This document shows, piece after piece, positions 9,011-17,095 of a stretch of DNA of 64,000 nt. Below the pieces are notes generated by a model, which saw only the letters and a list, made by a program, of their open reading frames with translations, searched no databases and had not been told where the DNA came from. How positions within the stretch are numbered: position 1 is the stretch's first letter; each line of letters opens with the position of its first letter. The stretch covers positions 1 to 64,000 of the forward strand of contig NZ_NPFA01000003.1 of NCBI RefSeq assembly GCF_002265875.1, given 5' to 3'. The stretch is from Marinococcus halophilus (GTDB lineage: Bacteria > Bacillota > Bacilli > Bacillales > Marinococcaceae). A program made the translations under genes and the position numbers.

Positions 9011-9385
9011 TTAATTTTGGCGCTCTTTATGCGCAAGGTTTAACTGGTGCACCGTCCACACCAGCTCATTTTTTTGATCATTGACTTCATCCGGAAAAAA
9101 GGCTCCATACATATAGCCTTCGCTTTGTTTTTCTTTCCGCTTTATACATCCGTGAAGAGTGAAATGTTTATGGAGCGCGCGAAAGGAAAAGGTTAAAAGC
9201 ACACGGTCAGTGACTGGCAGGTTCAAACGGGAGAAAAAACGCATGCCCCCTCCGGAAAGATCATAGATCGCCATACTCCCTTCCGCGCTGTTCACGGTAA
9301 CGCTATCCATCTGATAAATAAAAAAGGTCCCATGCAGTGGTTGAATTTCAAAATAGTAGCGTAGATTTTTTCTTGAATCCGGCAT
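9011..9385 (-). CDS. PilZ-domain protein
   Basis: 124 residues from the ATG at 9385 (start MPDSRKNLR), chosen because AAGGAG precedes it; an upstream in-frame ATG at 9457 lacks such a site. PilZ binding motifs are visible: RKNLR at the N-terminus (RxxxR) and DLSGGG about 40 residues later ((D/N)xSxxG). The protein is therefore expected to bind cyclic di-GMP. No other domain is present. With the EAL protein at 6705 it makes two cyclic-di-GMP genes within 3 kb, though not in one operon. Confidence 0.82.
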   Translation of the reverse strand: MPDSRKNLRYYFEIQPLHGTFFIYQMDSVTVNSAEGSMAIYDLSGGGMRFFSRLNLPVTDRVLLTFSFRALHKHFTLHGCIKRKEKQSEGYMYGAFFPDEVNDQKNELVWTVHQLNLAHKERQN

Positions 9386-9497
9386 ATCCTTCTCCTTTAT
9401 CTTCATACGGAATATGTGCTTTATCAATAGTATATAGACTCTATCTTTCGATTTCAAAAGCGTTTTTCCAGCTTCCTCTCTACATTTTTAATAAAGA

Positions 9498-9526
9498 TTG
9501 ACTTTGTGCTTGCTTCGGAATATGAT
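9498..9526 (+). promoter_or_regulatory. Sigma-A promoter of the manganese riboswitch transcript
   Basis: TTGACT at 9498-9503 and TATGAT at 9521-9526 are separated by exactly 17 bases. The aptamer begins about 12 bases downstream of the -10 element. Confidence 0.8.
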
Positions 9527-9537
9527 TAGTATAGATT

Positions 9538-9631
9538 AAAAGGGGAGTAGCTTTCCTGCATCCGCATCGTCATGACGGGCTTTAGCGCCCCGGTGCTGAT
9601 GGTAGTTATCAAACTATAAGCGAGACCTTTT
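9538..9631 (+). ncRNA. yybP-ykoY manganese riboswitch aptamer
   Basis: The aptamer opens with AAAAGGGGAGTAGC at 9538 and closes with GCGAGACC ending at 9627, the conserved flanks of the yybP-ykoY family. P1 is AAAAGG (9538-9543) with CCTTTT (9626-9631). The intervening stems carry the expected GGGC/GCCC elements. The 3' strand of P1 is also the 5' strand of the terminator at 9626-9669, so Mn2+-stabilised P1 should prevent termination and switch the exporter on. The downstream gene is of the TerC family, a known partner of this riboswitch. Confidence 0.9.
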
Positions 9632-9669
9632 CTTCTTCGTAACAGTTACGGGGAGGAAAAGGTTTTTTT
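9626..9669 (+). terminator. Riboswitch-controlled terminator
   Basis: A 10-bp stem (9626-9635 with 9653-9662, one G-U) is followed by seven Ts. It shares its left arm with aptamer P1. Confidence 0.85.
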
Positions 9670-9670
9670 A

Positions 9671-9739
9671 CGCCTTTTCCTTCGGATCATTCAGGGAAAA
9701 GGCTATTATTATGCCTTTTCTTATAAGGGGAGAAAAGGA
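9671..9739 (+). promoter_or_regulatory. Two further CCTTTTC/GAAAAGG hairpins in the leader, the last covering the ribosome binding site
   Basis: GCCTTTTCC at 9672-9680 pairs with GGAAAAGGC at 9695-9703. Then CCTTTTCT at 9714-9721 pairs with AGAAAAGG at 9731-9738, which is the ribosome binding site just before ATG 9740. The arms of all three hairpins are near-identical and could exchange partners. Function as a translational gate is inference. Confidence 0.55.
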
Positions 9740-10522
9740 ATGGATGCAAGTTTATTAATGGAATACAGTTGGGTGCTGGTCATTCTGGTTTTGCTTGAAG
9801 GCGTGCTGGCAGCAGATAACGCGATGGTATTGGCAGTAATGGTGAAGGACCTTCCTGAAAAACAGCGGAAAAAGGCCTTGTTTTACGGGTTGTTCGGCGC
9901 TTTTTTATTTCGCTTCGGATCACTTTTTATCATCAGCTTTTTGGCGGGTGTCTGGCAGGTGCAGGCGATCGGGGCCGCTTATCTTCTATACATTGCCATT
10001 AACCATATTATCAGGCATATGGTCCGCCACCACCAGCACCAAAGCGAGGTTGCTGTAACGAACAAAACTAAGTCGCCCGGCTTCTGGAAAACTGTTTTAA
10101 AGGTAGAGCTTGCGGATATTGCGTTTGCCGTCGATTCGATTCTTGCTGGTGTCGCTCTTGCTATTACCCTGCCTGCCTCCGGTCTCCCGTCTATTGGAGG
10201 CCTTGATGGTGGAATCTTCGCGGTTATTTTATTCGGTGGATTGATCGGGGTTGTTATTATGCGTTTTGCTGCCGGTAAGTTTGTTATCCTGCTGGAAAAA
10301 CGCCCTGGCCTCGAAATTACTGCCTTTGTTATCGTTGGCTGGGTTGGGGTAAAGCTTGCCGTCTATGCTTTGAGTCATCCGGCACTGCACATCATTCCGG
10401 AAGCTTTCTCCCATTCGCCGCTTTGGAAGGCTTCCTTCTATATCATTCTCGTTGTGATCGCAGTTAGCGGCTGGTTTTTATCCAGTCCGAAAATAGAAGA
10501 TGAAACAGCAAAAGAACGTTAA
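9740..10522 (+). CDS. TerC/YkoY-family membrane protein, putative Mn2+ exporter
   Basis: 260 residues with about seven hydrophobic segments. Conserved acidic motifs of the TerC family occur in helix 1 (EGVLAADNAMV) and later in ELADIAFAVDSILA. A His-rich loop (about 93-105: HHQHQ) lies between helices 3 and 4. Members controlled by the manganese riboswitch (B. subtilis YkoY/MeeY) export Mn2+, including for metal loading of secreted enzymes. Together with the leader this makes manganese export the most likely role. The C-terminus is a short charged tail. The terminator is at 10575. Confidence 0.88.
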   Translation: MDASLLMEYSWVLVILVLLEGVLAADNAMVLAVMVKDLPEKQRKKALFYGLFGAFLFRFGSLFIISFLAGVWQVQAIGAAYLLYIAINHIIRHMVRHHQHQSEVAVTNKTKSPGFWKTVLKVELADIAFAVDSILAGVALAITLPASGLPSIGGLDGGIFAVILFGGLIGVVIMRFAAGKFVILLEKRPGLEITAFVIVGWVGVKLAVYALSHPALHIIPEAFSHSPLWKASFYIILVVIAVSGWFLSSPKIEDETAKER

Positions 10523-10574
10523 ATAATTAAAATTCTATTCAGTATTATTGCAATTAGCTTTGCATATAAACCAG

Positions 10575-10613
10575 GCGCCTTTAAGCAGATAAAAGCTTGA
10601 GGGTGCTTTTTTT
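10575..10613 (+). terminator. Terminator of the TerC-family gene
   Basis: A 12-base stem with G-U pairs (10575-10586 with 10595-10606) is followed by seven Ts. Confidence 0.75.
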
Positions 10614-10670
10614 ACAAATTCTTCAAGCCTAGCCTGGACGTTTATTTATATAGATTGAAGGTAAAAAGAG

Positions 10671-10993
10671 ATGAGAATAAAATTTAATTTTACGGCTGAC
10701 AATAATGATTATTCTTTTGGTGGCCTGTCCACCCAGGAATTTACTTACAGGCACTCAGAAAAAACAGAAGCATTTATATTAATCAGCAGCTTTCCAAAGA
10801 TAATAAGAACGCTTTTGTTGGCCGGAATGTCCTGACTGGGCATCTGGAGCACGTATGAAAATTTGCTTGGAACGCTTGGCGAAGGCCTTGCTTTCACCCG
10901 TACAAAAAAGCAGGCTCAGCAGGCACGTATTGAAAAAATATCAAAAGCGGCGATCCAGATGTTTTTGAGGAAATGTTTAATGAACAAGCATAA
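10671..10993 (+). pseudogene. Broken small gene with an in-frame TGA and a 2-base frameshift
   Basis: From ATG 10671 an ORF of 54 codons stops at TGA 10833-10835. The same frame continues with coding character (LGIWSTYENLLGTLGEG, then FTRTKKQAQQARIEKI). Near 10938 the frame shifts and reads on as KSGDPDVFEEMFNEQA to a TAA at 10991. Removing one AT from the run GAAAAAATATCAAAAG restores IEKIKSGD. The intact ancestor would have had about 106 residues, with one hydrophobic segment before the TGA. I do not recognise the family. Two independent lesions suggest decay rather than a sequencing error. Confidence 0.55.
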
Positions 10994-11069
10994 AGGATAT
11001 ATGTTTATAGTTCATTCTTAATTGGTATATCAGGCGCGGCGGTAATGGTTGGATAATAAGCTAACCCAT

Positions 11070-11110
11070 GAGCCAGCAGAAGAAAGCTTTTTCTTTGCTG
11101 ACTCTTTTTT
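11070..11110 (+). terminator. Intrinsic terminator downstream of the decayed gene
   Basis: GAGCCAGCA (11070-11078) pairs with TGCTGACTC (11096-11104) with one mismatch, followed by six Ts. Confidence 0.7.
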
Positions 11111-11261
11111 AATTCCCTGGACCGCTGCCGGTGAAGTTAGCATCGAAATCTGAACTTAAAGGAGTTCCCGGTAACCAGATGGGGCTTTGCCCAGCACAGT
11201 TAATTATTAACAGCCTTTTCTTACAGGCTAGCCTATTTAAAATCGAAAAGGAGTAGATATC

Positions 11262-11861
11262 ATGGGTAACACTTCCAGCAAGAAGACACTTCCAATTATC
11301 GCGCTTTCAGCCGCAGCTATCGGAGGCGGGGTTTACTGGTATACGAAAAGCTCCGGAAGCACCAGCCAGAGCGGGAGCAGCGAAGGCATCAAGGATAAAG
11401 TAAATAAAGCGAACCAGGAAATTGATACGGACGAACTGAAAAGCCGTTTCCAGCGCACTGTGGAGCTTGCCAAGCAGGCGACGACCCAGCTGCAGGAGAT
11501 TTATAATGATTACGGCAAAGACATCATCGAACAGATTCAGCAGGTGAAAAAAGATTCCGAAGGCGTGGTGTCCACGGCAAAAGAGGCCGGCGATGAGCTG
11601 AAGGACGTAGCCGATACCGCCAAAGAGGCAGAGCAGGAGCTCGAAGGAGTAAAAGATCAGGCAAAACAGGGTGCAGAGCAGGTATCTTCTTCTAATTCTT
11701 CCTCTGATGATTCCAATAACTCTGATTCTGAGAACAGTGCCAACCAAAACATCCAGGAATCTCCCGAGGAAAAAATAAAACGAAAAGACGATCAAGCGGA
11801 CATTGAGCCGCAGGAAGAAGGAAAAAATCAGCGGGACCCAAACAGCAAAGGCAATAACTAA
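11262..11861 (+). CDS. Membrane-anchored, YtxH-like coiled-coil protein
   Basis: 199 residues. A short N-terminal charged stretch and one hydrophobic helix (about 10-27, ending YWYTKSS) anchor the protein. A long Glu/Lys/Ala-rich helical region (about 45-145) follows, with repeats such as DTAKEAEQELEGVKDQAK, then a Ser/Asn/Asp-rich low-complexity tail. This resembles the YtxH-type general-stress proteins of Bacillus in layout, but not closely enough for a firm family name. The ATG is preceded by AAAGGAG. It is monocistronic with a strong terminator. Confidence 0.65.
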   Translation: MGNTSSKKTLPIIALSAAAIGGGVYWYTKSSGSTSQSGSSEGIKDKVNKANQEIDTDELKSRFQRTVELAKQATTQLQEIYNDYGKDIIEQIQQVKKDSEGVVSTAKEAGDELKDVADTAKEAEQELEGVKDQAKQGAEQVSSSNSSSDDSNNSDSENSANQNIQESPEEKIKRKDDQADIEPQEEGKNQRDPNSKGNN

Positions 11862-11905
11862 ACTTTCTTTCCGCAGAGAAAGCAAAAGAGCTTCTAAAAA
11901 TAGCT

Positions 11906-11931
11906 AAACCACCGGGCGCCCGGTGGTTTTC
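11906..11931. terminator. Terminator after the YtxH-like gene
   Basis: A perfect palindromic stem AAACCACCGGGC / GCCCGGTGGTTT at 11906-11929 is followed by Ts. Confidence 0.85.
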
Positions 11932-11943
11932 TATATTTACCGG

Positions 11944-12231
11944 TCATATATCGACCTTTTCTGCATGCTCGCCGTTGTCTACGTGCGTAACGCCGAATGG
12001 CTTTTTCCCATGCCCGTTATAAAAAACATCCAAATCATGAAATATACGGTGAATCGTTTCCGCCGTCTGTTCTTCTTCGATATCAGATTGTTCCTTCTGC
12101 TGAAAGCGCTCGCTCCAGGCAGCAGCGTTACGAAGATCCCTGGCTAAATCTGGATTACCCCTGCTGCCACTATGTATAGGCAGAATAAAACCGCCGGATA
12201 TAATAGCATCCCGCGGTTTACATTTAAATAT
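11944..12231 (-). pseudogene. CDS remnant without a start codon
   Basis: On the minus strand a frame is open for 95 codons from just after a TGA at 12232 to a stop at 11944. The lower part is clearly protein-like (NPDLARDLRNAAAWSERF, then IHRIFHDLDVFYNGHG). No ATG, GTG or TTG with a ribosome binding site exists in this frame, so the 5' end appears lost. It lies just after crtM on the same strand. The family is not recognised. Confidence 0.5.
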
Positions 12232-12247
12232 TCACCTGCATTGTATC

Positions 12248-13090
12248 TTAGGAAGAAATTCTCTTTAAGATGCTCCATTTATCCCGTTTAGAAACGTAAG
12301 CCCGCTCTTTGAAAACCTGATAATTATTTTTTCGTACCGACTCTAAAATTGCCTGATACATATAGGCAGCTCCCTTAACAGGATATCTGGCATCCTTTGG
12401 GTACTGATCAATTGATTCGAGTGCTTCTGCATAAAGCTCCTCTGCCCTAGCGGCGGTTTCTTCCCATGCCTGTACAAATGACGAATCCAGACGGTGCTGG
12501 TAAAGCTCCTTCTTAGTATATCCATGCTTTTCCAGTATTTCTACAGGGAAATAAACGCGCCCCCTATCCAGGTCTTCTCCAACATCCCGCAGAATATTTG
12601 TCAGCTGCATCGCCTTTCCAAGAGCAACGGCCCCCGGCTTCAGATGCTCAAACCGCTCCGGAGAAAGGATAGGCAGAAGCATCAGCCCCACAGTTCCTGC
12701 TACATAATAGGAATACCCTTCAACTTCTTCCAATGTGTAATAAAAAAATTTTTCCAAATCCATATACTGCCCCTGAATCATATCCAGAAAAGGCTGTACT
12801 TCCATATCGAACCGTTCGAACGTGTCCCTAAGTGCAATCCATTGCAGCGATGGTTGGTAAAAGGGATCACGCAGGAACTGGTGAAACATAGTTTCAAATT
12901 CTTTTAATTCCTGTTCCGGGTTTTCTCCTTCATCCACAATATCATCTACCGTGCGGCAAAAAGCGTAAACGGCCCATACACCCTGTCTTTTTTTAAGAGG
13001 CAGAATATCAAATGCCTTCGAAAAAGTTTTGCTGTGCATTGTGATGATACGATGGCATTCCTCGTATGCTTTTTCTAACGTTGGTTTCAT
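12248..13090 (-). CDS. crtM: Dehydrosqualene (C30 phytoene/squalene) synthase
   Basis: 280 residues from the ATG at 13090, which has GAGAGGGG at a good distance; an ATG three codons upstream overlaps that site. Both Asp-rich motifs of head-to-head prenyl synthases are present: RTVDDIVDEGE near residue 50 and LRDVGEDLDRGRVYFP near 170. The enzyme joins two farnesyl-PP to 4,4'-diapophytoene, the first step of C30 carotenoids. It is the last gene of a three-gene operon with two crtN-type genes. The C30 rather than C40 specificity is inferred from the crtN-type neighbours and the absence of a GGPP synthase here. Confidence 0.88.
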   Translation of the reverse strand: MKPTLEKAYEECHRIITMHSKTFSKAFDILPLKKRQGVWAVYAFCRTVDDIVDEGENPEQELKEFETMFHQFLRDPFYQPSLQWIALRDTFERFDMEVQPFLDMIQGQYMDLEKFFYYTLEEVEGYSYYVAGTVGLMLLPILSPERFEHLKPGAVALGKAMQLTNILRDVGEDLDRGRVYFPVEILEKHGYTKKELYQHRLDSSFVQAWEETAARAEELYAEALESIDQYPKDARYPVKGAAYMYQAILESVRKNNYQVFKERAYVSKRDKWSILKRISS

Positions 13091-13154
13091 ACTTCTCATC
13101 CCCTCTCCCGCATTTCAGAAGCCAAGCGATGGCTGGTCCCCTGCCGGGTGTATA

Positions 13155-14603
13155 TCAGAAAACATCCTGCTTTCTTCCTACCTTAAGATGCTCTGCTAAC
13201 AATTTTGCTCCCTGCATGACAATCGGCACACCGCCACCAGGGTGCGTCGAAGCGCCTACCGCGTATACGTTGTTGTACGAAAACGGCTTAAGCTGCGGCC
13301 GGAATGCACCTGATTGAGTAAAACCTGGTGCAATTCCGAAGCTTCCTCCTTCATACAACCCGTATCTTTCAGCATCCTTAGGCGTTCGAACCTGCATCCA
13401 CTGAATCGAAGAACGCAGGTGCGGGAATCCTTTATTTTCGACCGCTTCTAAAATAGACTGAATAAACTCGTCCTGCACCTCCCAGTCGATGTTATTTCCT
13501 GATGGTACGGGAACAAGTAGATACAGCACACTCTTACCTTCCGGGGCGAGGGTAGAGTCTATTAAAGACGGGTGGAATGCATAAATACTCGGGTCTTCCG
13601 GTAATTCTTTCGTGTCAAAAACCTGCTTCATTTGATGATCAAAATTATTTCCCATGAAAAATTGGTGTATAGAAGCCTTTGTATATATTTTGTCTAATCC
13701 TAAATAAATTAGCAAGCATCCTGATGAAGAAGTGTATTTTTTTTGTGGTTTCTTTTCCACCAGCTGTTCTGCTGCCGGCAGTTCACAATTACAAATCAGC
13801 CGCTCTGCCGGCTCTACCCGCTTATTCGTTTTTAAGGCGGTGAACGTCTTTTCTTTCGCCTGAATGCTTAGTGCTGTCTCTTCAAATCGAAATATTACTC
13901 CGCGCCGTTCAAGTTCTTGCCTGATTTTTTCGATCAGTGTGGCATATCCTCCCCGGATATACCAGATGCCGTGATACTGCTCACTGAAGGAAACCAGAGA
14001 GTAAATACCGGGGGTAGTGGCAGGATTTCCGCCAATATAAAGAGTCTGAAGCGAATACGCATCCCTGAGCCTGGCATCTTCAAAATAATCCGCCACCTGG
14101 GATCTAACCGGCTGATAGGCTTTCATCTGCCACAGAGAACGGATGTTACCCGCAGTGAAAAATTCCCGTTTACGCATAAATGAACGGGATAAAAAATCTT
14201 TTTCTCCCTGCAGGAAATTCTTCTTCATATCCCGTATAAATCTTTCAAAGTTTTCTTCTTCTCCAGGGAAAACACGAGCCATCTCATTTTTCTGCTTGTC
14301 GGGATCACTCCATTTATAAAATTCCGTGTCATCAGCAAAAACCATCCGATACAGTGGATCAATCCGCTCCATCTCCAGGACTTCCGGGTTCATCCCCGCT
14401 TCAGCTAGTATCGCTTTAATTGTCTCCGGCAGCAGTACAATGGTTGGTCCTTCATCAATTTTAAATCCATCCTGCTTCACCCATTTGATTCTTCCGCCGG
14501 CTTCTTTGTCCTTTTCCACTATTGTTACTTCCTCACCCGCCTGCGTTAAATAGAGTGCTGTTACCAGCCCGCCAATGCCGCTTCCAACAATAATATTTTT
14601 CAT
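13155..14603 (-). CDS. CrtN-like FAD oxidoreductase, probable diapocarotenoid terminal oxygenase (CrtP/CrtNb type)
   Basis: 482 residues of the phytoene-desaturase superfamily. The dinucleotide motif is GSGIGGLVTALYL, followed by EKDKEAGGR and FKIDEGPT; the C-terminal FAD motif is GASTHPGGGVPIV. Several internal stretches are closer to S. aureus CrtP than to CrtN: GIWYIRGG, SSGCLLIYLG and HQFFMGN followed by PEDPSIY. It would oxidise the terminal methyl groups of the C30 chain to aldehydes. It overlaps the upstream gene by ATGA (14600-14603), so the two are translationally coupled. The split of function between the two paralogues is inference. Confidence 0.72.
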   Translation of the reverse strand: MKNIIVGSGIGGLVTALYLTQAGEEVTIVEKDKEAGGRIKWVKQDGFKIDEGPTIVLLPETIKAILAEAGMNPEVLEMERIDPLYRMVFADDTEFYKWSDPDKQKNEMARVFPGEEENFERFIRDMKKNFLQGEKDFLSRSFMRKREFFTAGNIRSLWQMKAYQPVRSQVADYFEDARLRDAYSLQTLYIGGNPATTPGIYSLVSFSEQYHGIWYIRGGYATLIEKIRQELERRGVIFRFEETALSIQAKEKTFTALKTNKRVEPAERLICNCELPAAEQLVEKKPQKKYTSSSGCLLIYLGLDKIYTKASIHQFFMGNNFDHQMKQVFDTKELPEDPSIYAFHPSLIDSTLAPEGKSVLYLLVPVPSGNNIDWEVQDEFIQSILEAVENKGFPHLRSSIQWMQVRTPKDAERYGLYEGGSFGIAPGFTQSGAFRPQLKPFSYNNVYAVGASTHPGGGVPIVMQGAKLLAEHLKVGRKQDVF

Positions 14604-16096
14604 TGCGCCCGCTCCCTGGCGTATTTAGCCGTTAGTGCCTGGGCAGTGATTCTGCCGGATACGATAATTGTCGGCAGGCCGCTGCCAGGATGCGTTCCTC
14701 CTCCCACCAGCCAACAGTTCCTTACGTCTTCGAACTTGTTATGCGGACGGAAATACATCATTTGATTTAAGCGATGGGAGAGGTTGAACACAGCTCCTTC
14801 GTATACATTACTGTCGATCTGCCAGTCCGTGGGTGTATAAATCTTTTCCACTTCAATATGATCCCGGAGGCCTTTAAACGGTGACCGGCTTTCCACCTGG
14901 TCAAGCACCAGGTCCCGAAAGCTCTCTTTGTTGTTTTCCCAGTCGATGCCGCTCTGGTTGTTTGGCACTGGGGCAAGCATATAAATTGGTGACTTTCCTG
15001 CAGGGGCGAGCGTCTTGTCGGTCACGGCGGGATTATGAATATAAATGGACGGGTCGTCTGAAACAATCTTTTCATGAATCATTTCTTCCACATTTTTTTT
15101 ATAGTCATTGGAAAAAACGATCGAATGATGAGCCGCTTCGGGATAAGTGGCGTCAACGCCTGCGTAGAGCATAAACGCTGAGCAGGAAAAGTCTTTTTCA
15201 GCCACTTTTTCTTTTTTCCACTTATTCAAAGGCTCGTCGAACAGTTCAGTAGCTGCATAGGCGAAATCTGCGTTCACCACTACTTCGTCCGCCCCGAATA
15301 CTTCCCCATTTTCAAGCTCAACCCCTGCAGCCTGCTGTCTTTTCGTCCGTATTTTCCTGACCGGCGCGTTTAAGTAAAGCCGGCCCCCATCCTCTTCAAA
15401 CGCCTTAGCCATTGCTTTAGGTATCTGATTCAATCCCCCAGTAGGGTGAACAATACCATATTCATGCTCCATATAGGAAAGAATGCTGAATGCCCCGGGG
15501 CAGTCCCAAGGCGACATTCCCAAATATTTGGACTGGAAGGTAAAAGAAAGCTTCAGCCGCTCATCGGAAAAATACTGGCTCAGCACATCGTACACCGATT
15601 TGCCAAGCGCCAGGTGCGGAAGGGCTTTAAGCGTCCGGGGTTTCATGTAGTCGAGCAGTGAGCCGTGCTCGTGCTTAAGCACCGGCAGAAGCGCCTCCCA
15701 CCGTTTCCCCAGGTCATGCATAAAGCGGTCGTATCCCTTTTCGTCACCAGGAAAGGAAGCAGCGATCCTCCGTTTCATTTCCTGTTTATTGGAGGTCGGC
15801 CGGAAGCTCGAATTCTCAAAGAACAATTCATACATTGGGTCCAGATAGTTCCAGGAAATATAGTGCGCCAGATCCCTCCCGGTCGCTGAGAAAATTTCCT
15901 CGACGATATGCGGCATACTTAAAAATGTTGGACCTTTATCAAAACGATAACCATCTACATCCACATGGGATGTACGACCACCTACTTTGTCATCTTTTTC
16001 AAACAAACTTACTTGAAACCCCTGGCTTTGCAGCAGCATGGCAGCGGTAAGTCCTCCGGGGCCCGCCCCAATAACCGCAATATGTGTGTCTCTCAC
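14600..16096 (-). CDS. crtN: 4,4'-diapophytoene desaturase (CrtN type)
   Basis: 498 residues; first gene of the carotenoid operon. The N-terminal FAD motif is GAGPGGLTAAMLL, followed by EKDDKVGGR and FDKGPTFLSMP; the C-terminal motif is VGGGTHPGSGLPTI. The middle region (DFSCSAFMLYAGVD, then DPSIYIHNPAVTDKTLAP) follows S. aureus CrtN closely, so desaturation of diapophytoene to coloured diapo-carotenoids is the likely reaction. The start is a GTG at 16096 with GAGAGGGG upstream. An alternative is that this paralogue is the oxygenase and its neighbour the desaturase. Confidence 0.75.
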   Translation of the reverse strand: MRDTHIAVIGAGPGGLTAAMLLQSQGFQVSLFEKDDKVGGRTSHVDVDGYRFDKGPTFLSMPHIVEEIFSATGRDLAHYISWNYLDPMYELFFENSSFRPTSNKQEMKRRIAASFPGDEKGYDRFMHDLGKRWEALLPVLKHEHGSLLDYMKPRTLKALPHLALGKSVYDVLSQYFSDERLKLSFTFQSKYLGMSPWDCPGAFSILSYMEHEYGIVHPTGGLNQIPKAMAKAFEEDGGRLYLNAPVRKIRTKRQQAAGVELENGEVFGADEVVVNADFAYAATELFDEPLNKWKKEKVAEKDFSCSAFMLYAGVDATYPEAAHHSIVFSNDYKKNVEEMIHEKIVSDDPSIYIHNPAVTDKTLAPAGKSPIYMLAPVPNNQSGIDWENNKESFRDLVLDQVESRSPFKGLRDHIEVEKIYTPTDWQIDSNVYEGAVFNLSHRLNQMMYFRPHNKFEDVRNCWLVGGGTHPGSGLPTIIVSGRITAQALTAKYARERAQ

Positions 16097-16208
16097 TCCA
16101 AAAAGCCCCTCTCTGTCAAAACCTTATGATCACGTCCAAAGTTTTATTCCCGTTTTTCTGCACTCTCAACCTGCCCAAAAATCCGGAAAATAGACATTGT
16201 AGAGGCAT

Positions 16209-16236
16209 AAAAAAAGACCTTTCCAAAAGAAAGGTC
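16209..16236 (-). terminator. Terminator of the fructosamine-kinase / phosphatase operon
   Basis: GACCTTTC (16216-16223) pairs with GAAAGGTC (16229-16236); on the minus strand a T run follows. It lies upstream of the crt operon. Confidence 0.85.
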
Positions 16237-16240
16237 CGGC

Positions 16241-17095
16241 TCAGCGGCTTCTGCTGTATAATGCAAGCACCCTGTCCACCTGGGTCCCGTACATTTCTCC
16301 AAATACATTTAAATGGACAAGCAAATAATATAGCTGATAGAGAGGCATCCGCTCTTCAAATTCAGCTTCGATCGGCTGAACAGTCTCATAAGCCTCATAC
16401 GTCCGTTCAGAAAAACCTCCAAACAGCCGGGTAAAAGCAAGATCAAATTCATAGTCCCCGTACCAGCAGGCAGGATCGATCAAATACGGACGCCCTTCTT
16501 CGCCTGTAAGCCAGTTGCCGGCCCAAAGATCTCCGTGCAGCTTGACCGGCTGCCGGTCGTCCGGTATCCACTCCCCAAGATGATCCAGAATGTAGCGCAG
16601 GCGGCGGGCCCGTTCCTCCGTCAGTTTGCCAAGGGATCTGGCGATTTCCATCTGTGGCCGCAGCCGGTGGTCCCTAACAAAACGAACCCAGCTCGTTTCC
16701 CAGGAGTTCTCCTGGGGCAGTTCCCCGATAAAATTATCCTCTTCAAGACCAAAATAATCTCCGGAGGATTGGTGAAGGTGAGCTAGATCGAGTCCCAGCC
16801 ATTCATCGGTGCGGCTGTTCCCTCTTCCCTGAATGATATCCATAATAATAAACTTCTTTGACCAGTGCAGAACGTCGGGAACATGCACTGCTTCCGATTC
16901 ACGCAAAAATTCGAGCCCGCGTTTTTCCTGGCGGAAAAAATCATAAGGAGCTTCTTCATGCCATTTTATAAAATAGGAGCGGCGGTTTGTGTCCACGCGG
17001 TAGGCAGAGCTGATGCTTCCTCCGGAGAGGCTTGCTATATTAGTTACTTCTGCCTGTGGGTCTACATACCGTATCGCTTTTTGAATATGCTCCAT
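16241..17095 (-). CDS. Fructosamine / ketosamine 3-kinase family protein
   Basis: 284 residues of the fructosamine kinase family (aminoglycoside-phosphotransferase fold). ATP-site features are SLSGGSISSAYRV near the N-terminus and Lys44 in FIKWHE; the catalytic loop is HGDLWAGN and the metal site is DPACWYGDYEFDLAF. Bacterial members phosphorylate ketosamines (ribulosamines, erythrulosamines) on glycated proteins so that the adduct breaks off. It overlaps the upstream LMW-phosphatase gene by one base (TAATG), so the two are co-transcribed. This pairing recurs in bacteria and suggests a shared sugar-phosphate or protein-repair role. Confidence 0.88.
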   Translation of the reverse strand: MEHIQKAIRYVDPQAEVTNIASLSGGSISSAYRVDTNRRSYFIKWHEEAPYDFFRQEKRGLEFLRESEAVHVPDVLHWSKKFIIMDIIQGRGNSRTDEWLGLDLAHLHQSSGDYFGLEEDNFIGELPQENSWETSWVRFVRDHRLRPQMEIARSLGKLTEERARRLRYILDHLGEWIPDDRQPVKLHGDLWAGNWLTGEEGRPYLIDPACWYGDYEFDLAFTRLFGGFSERTYEAYETVQPIEAEFEERMPLYQLYYLLVHLNVFGEMYGTQVDRVLALYSRSR

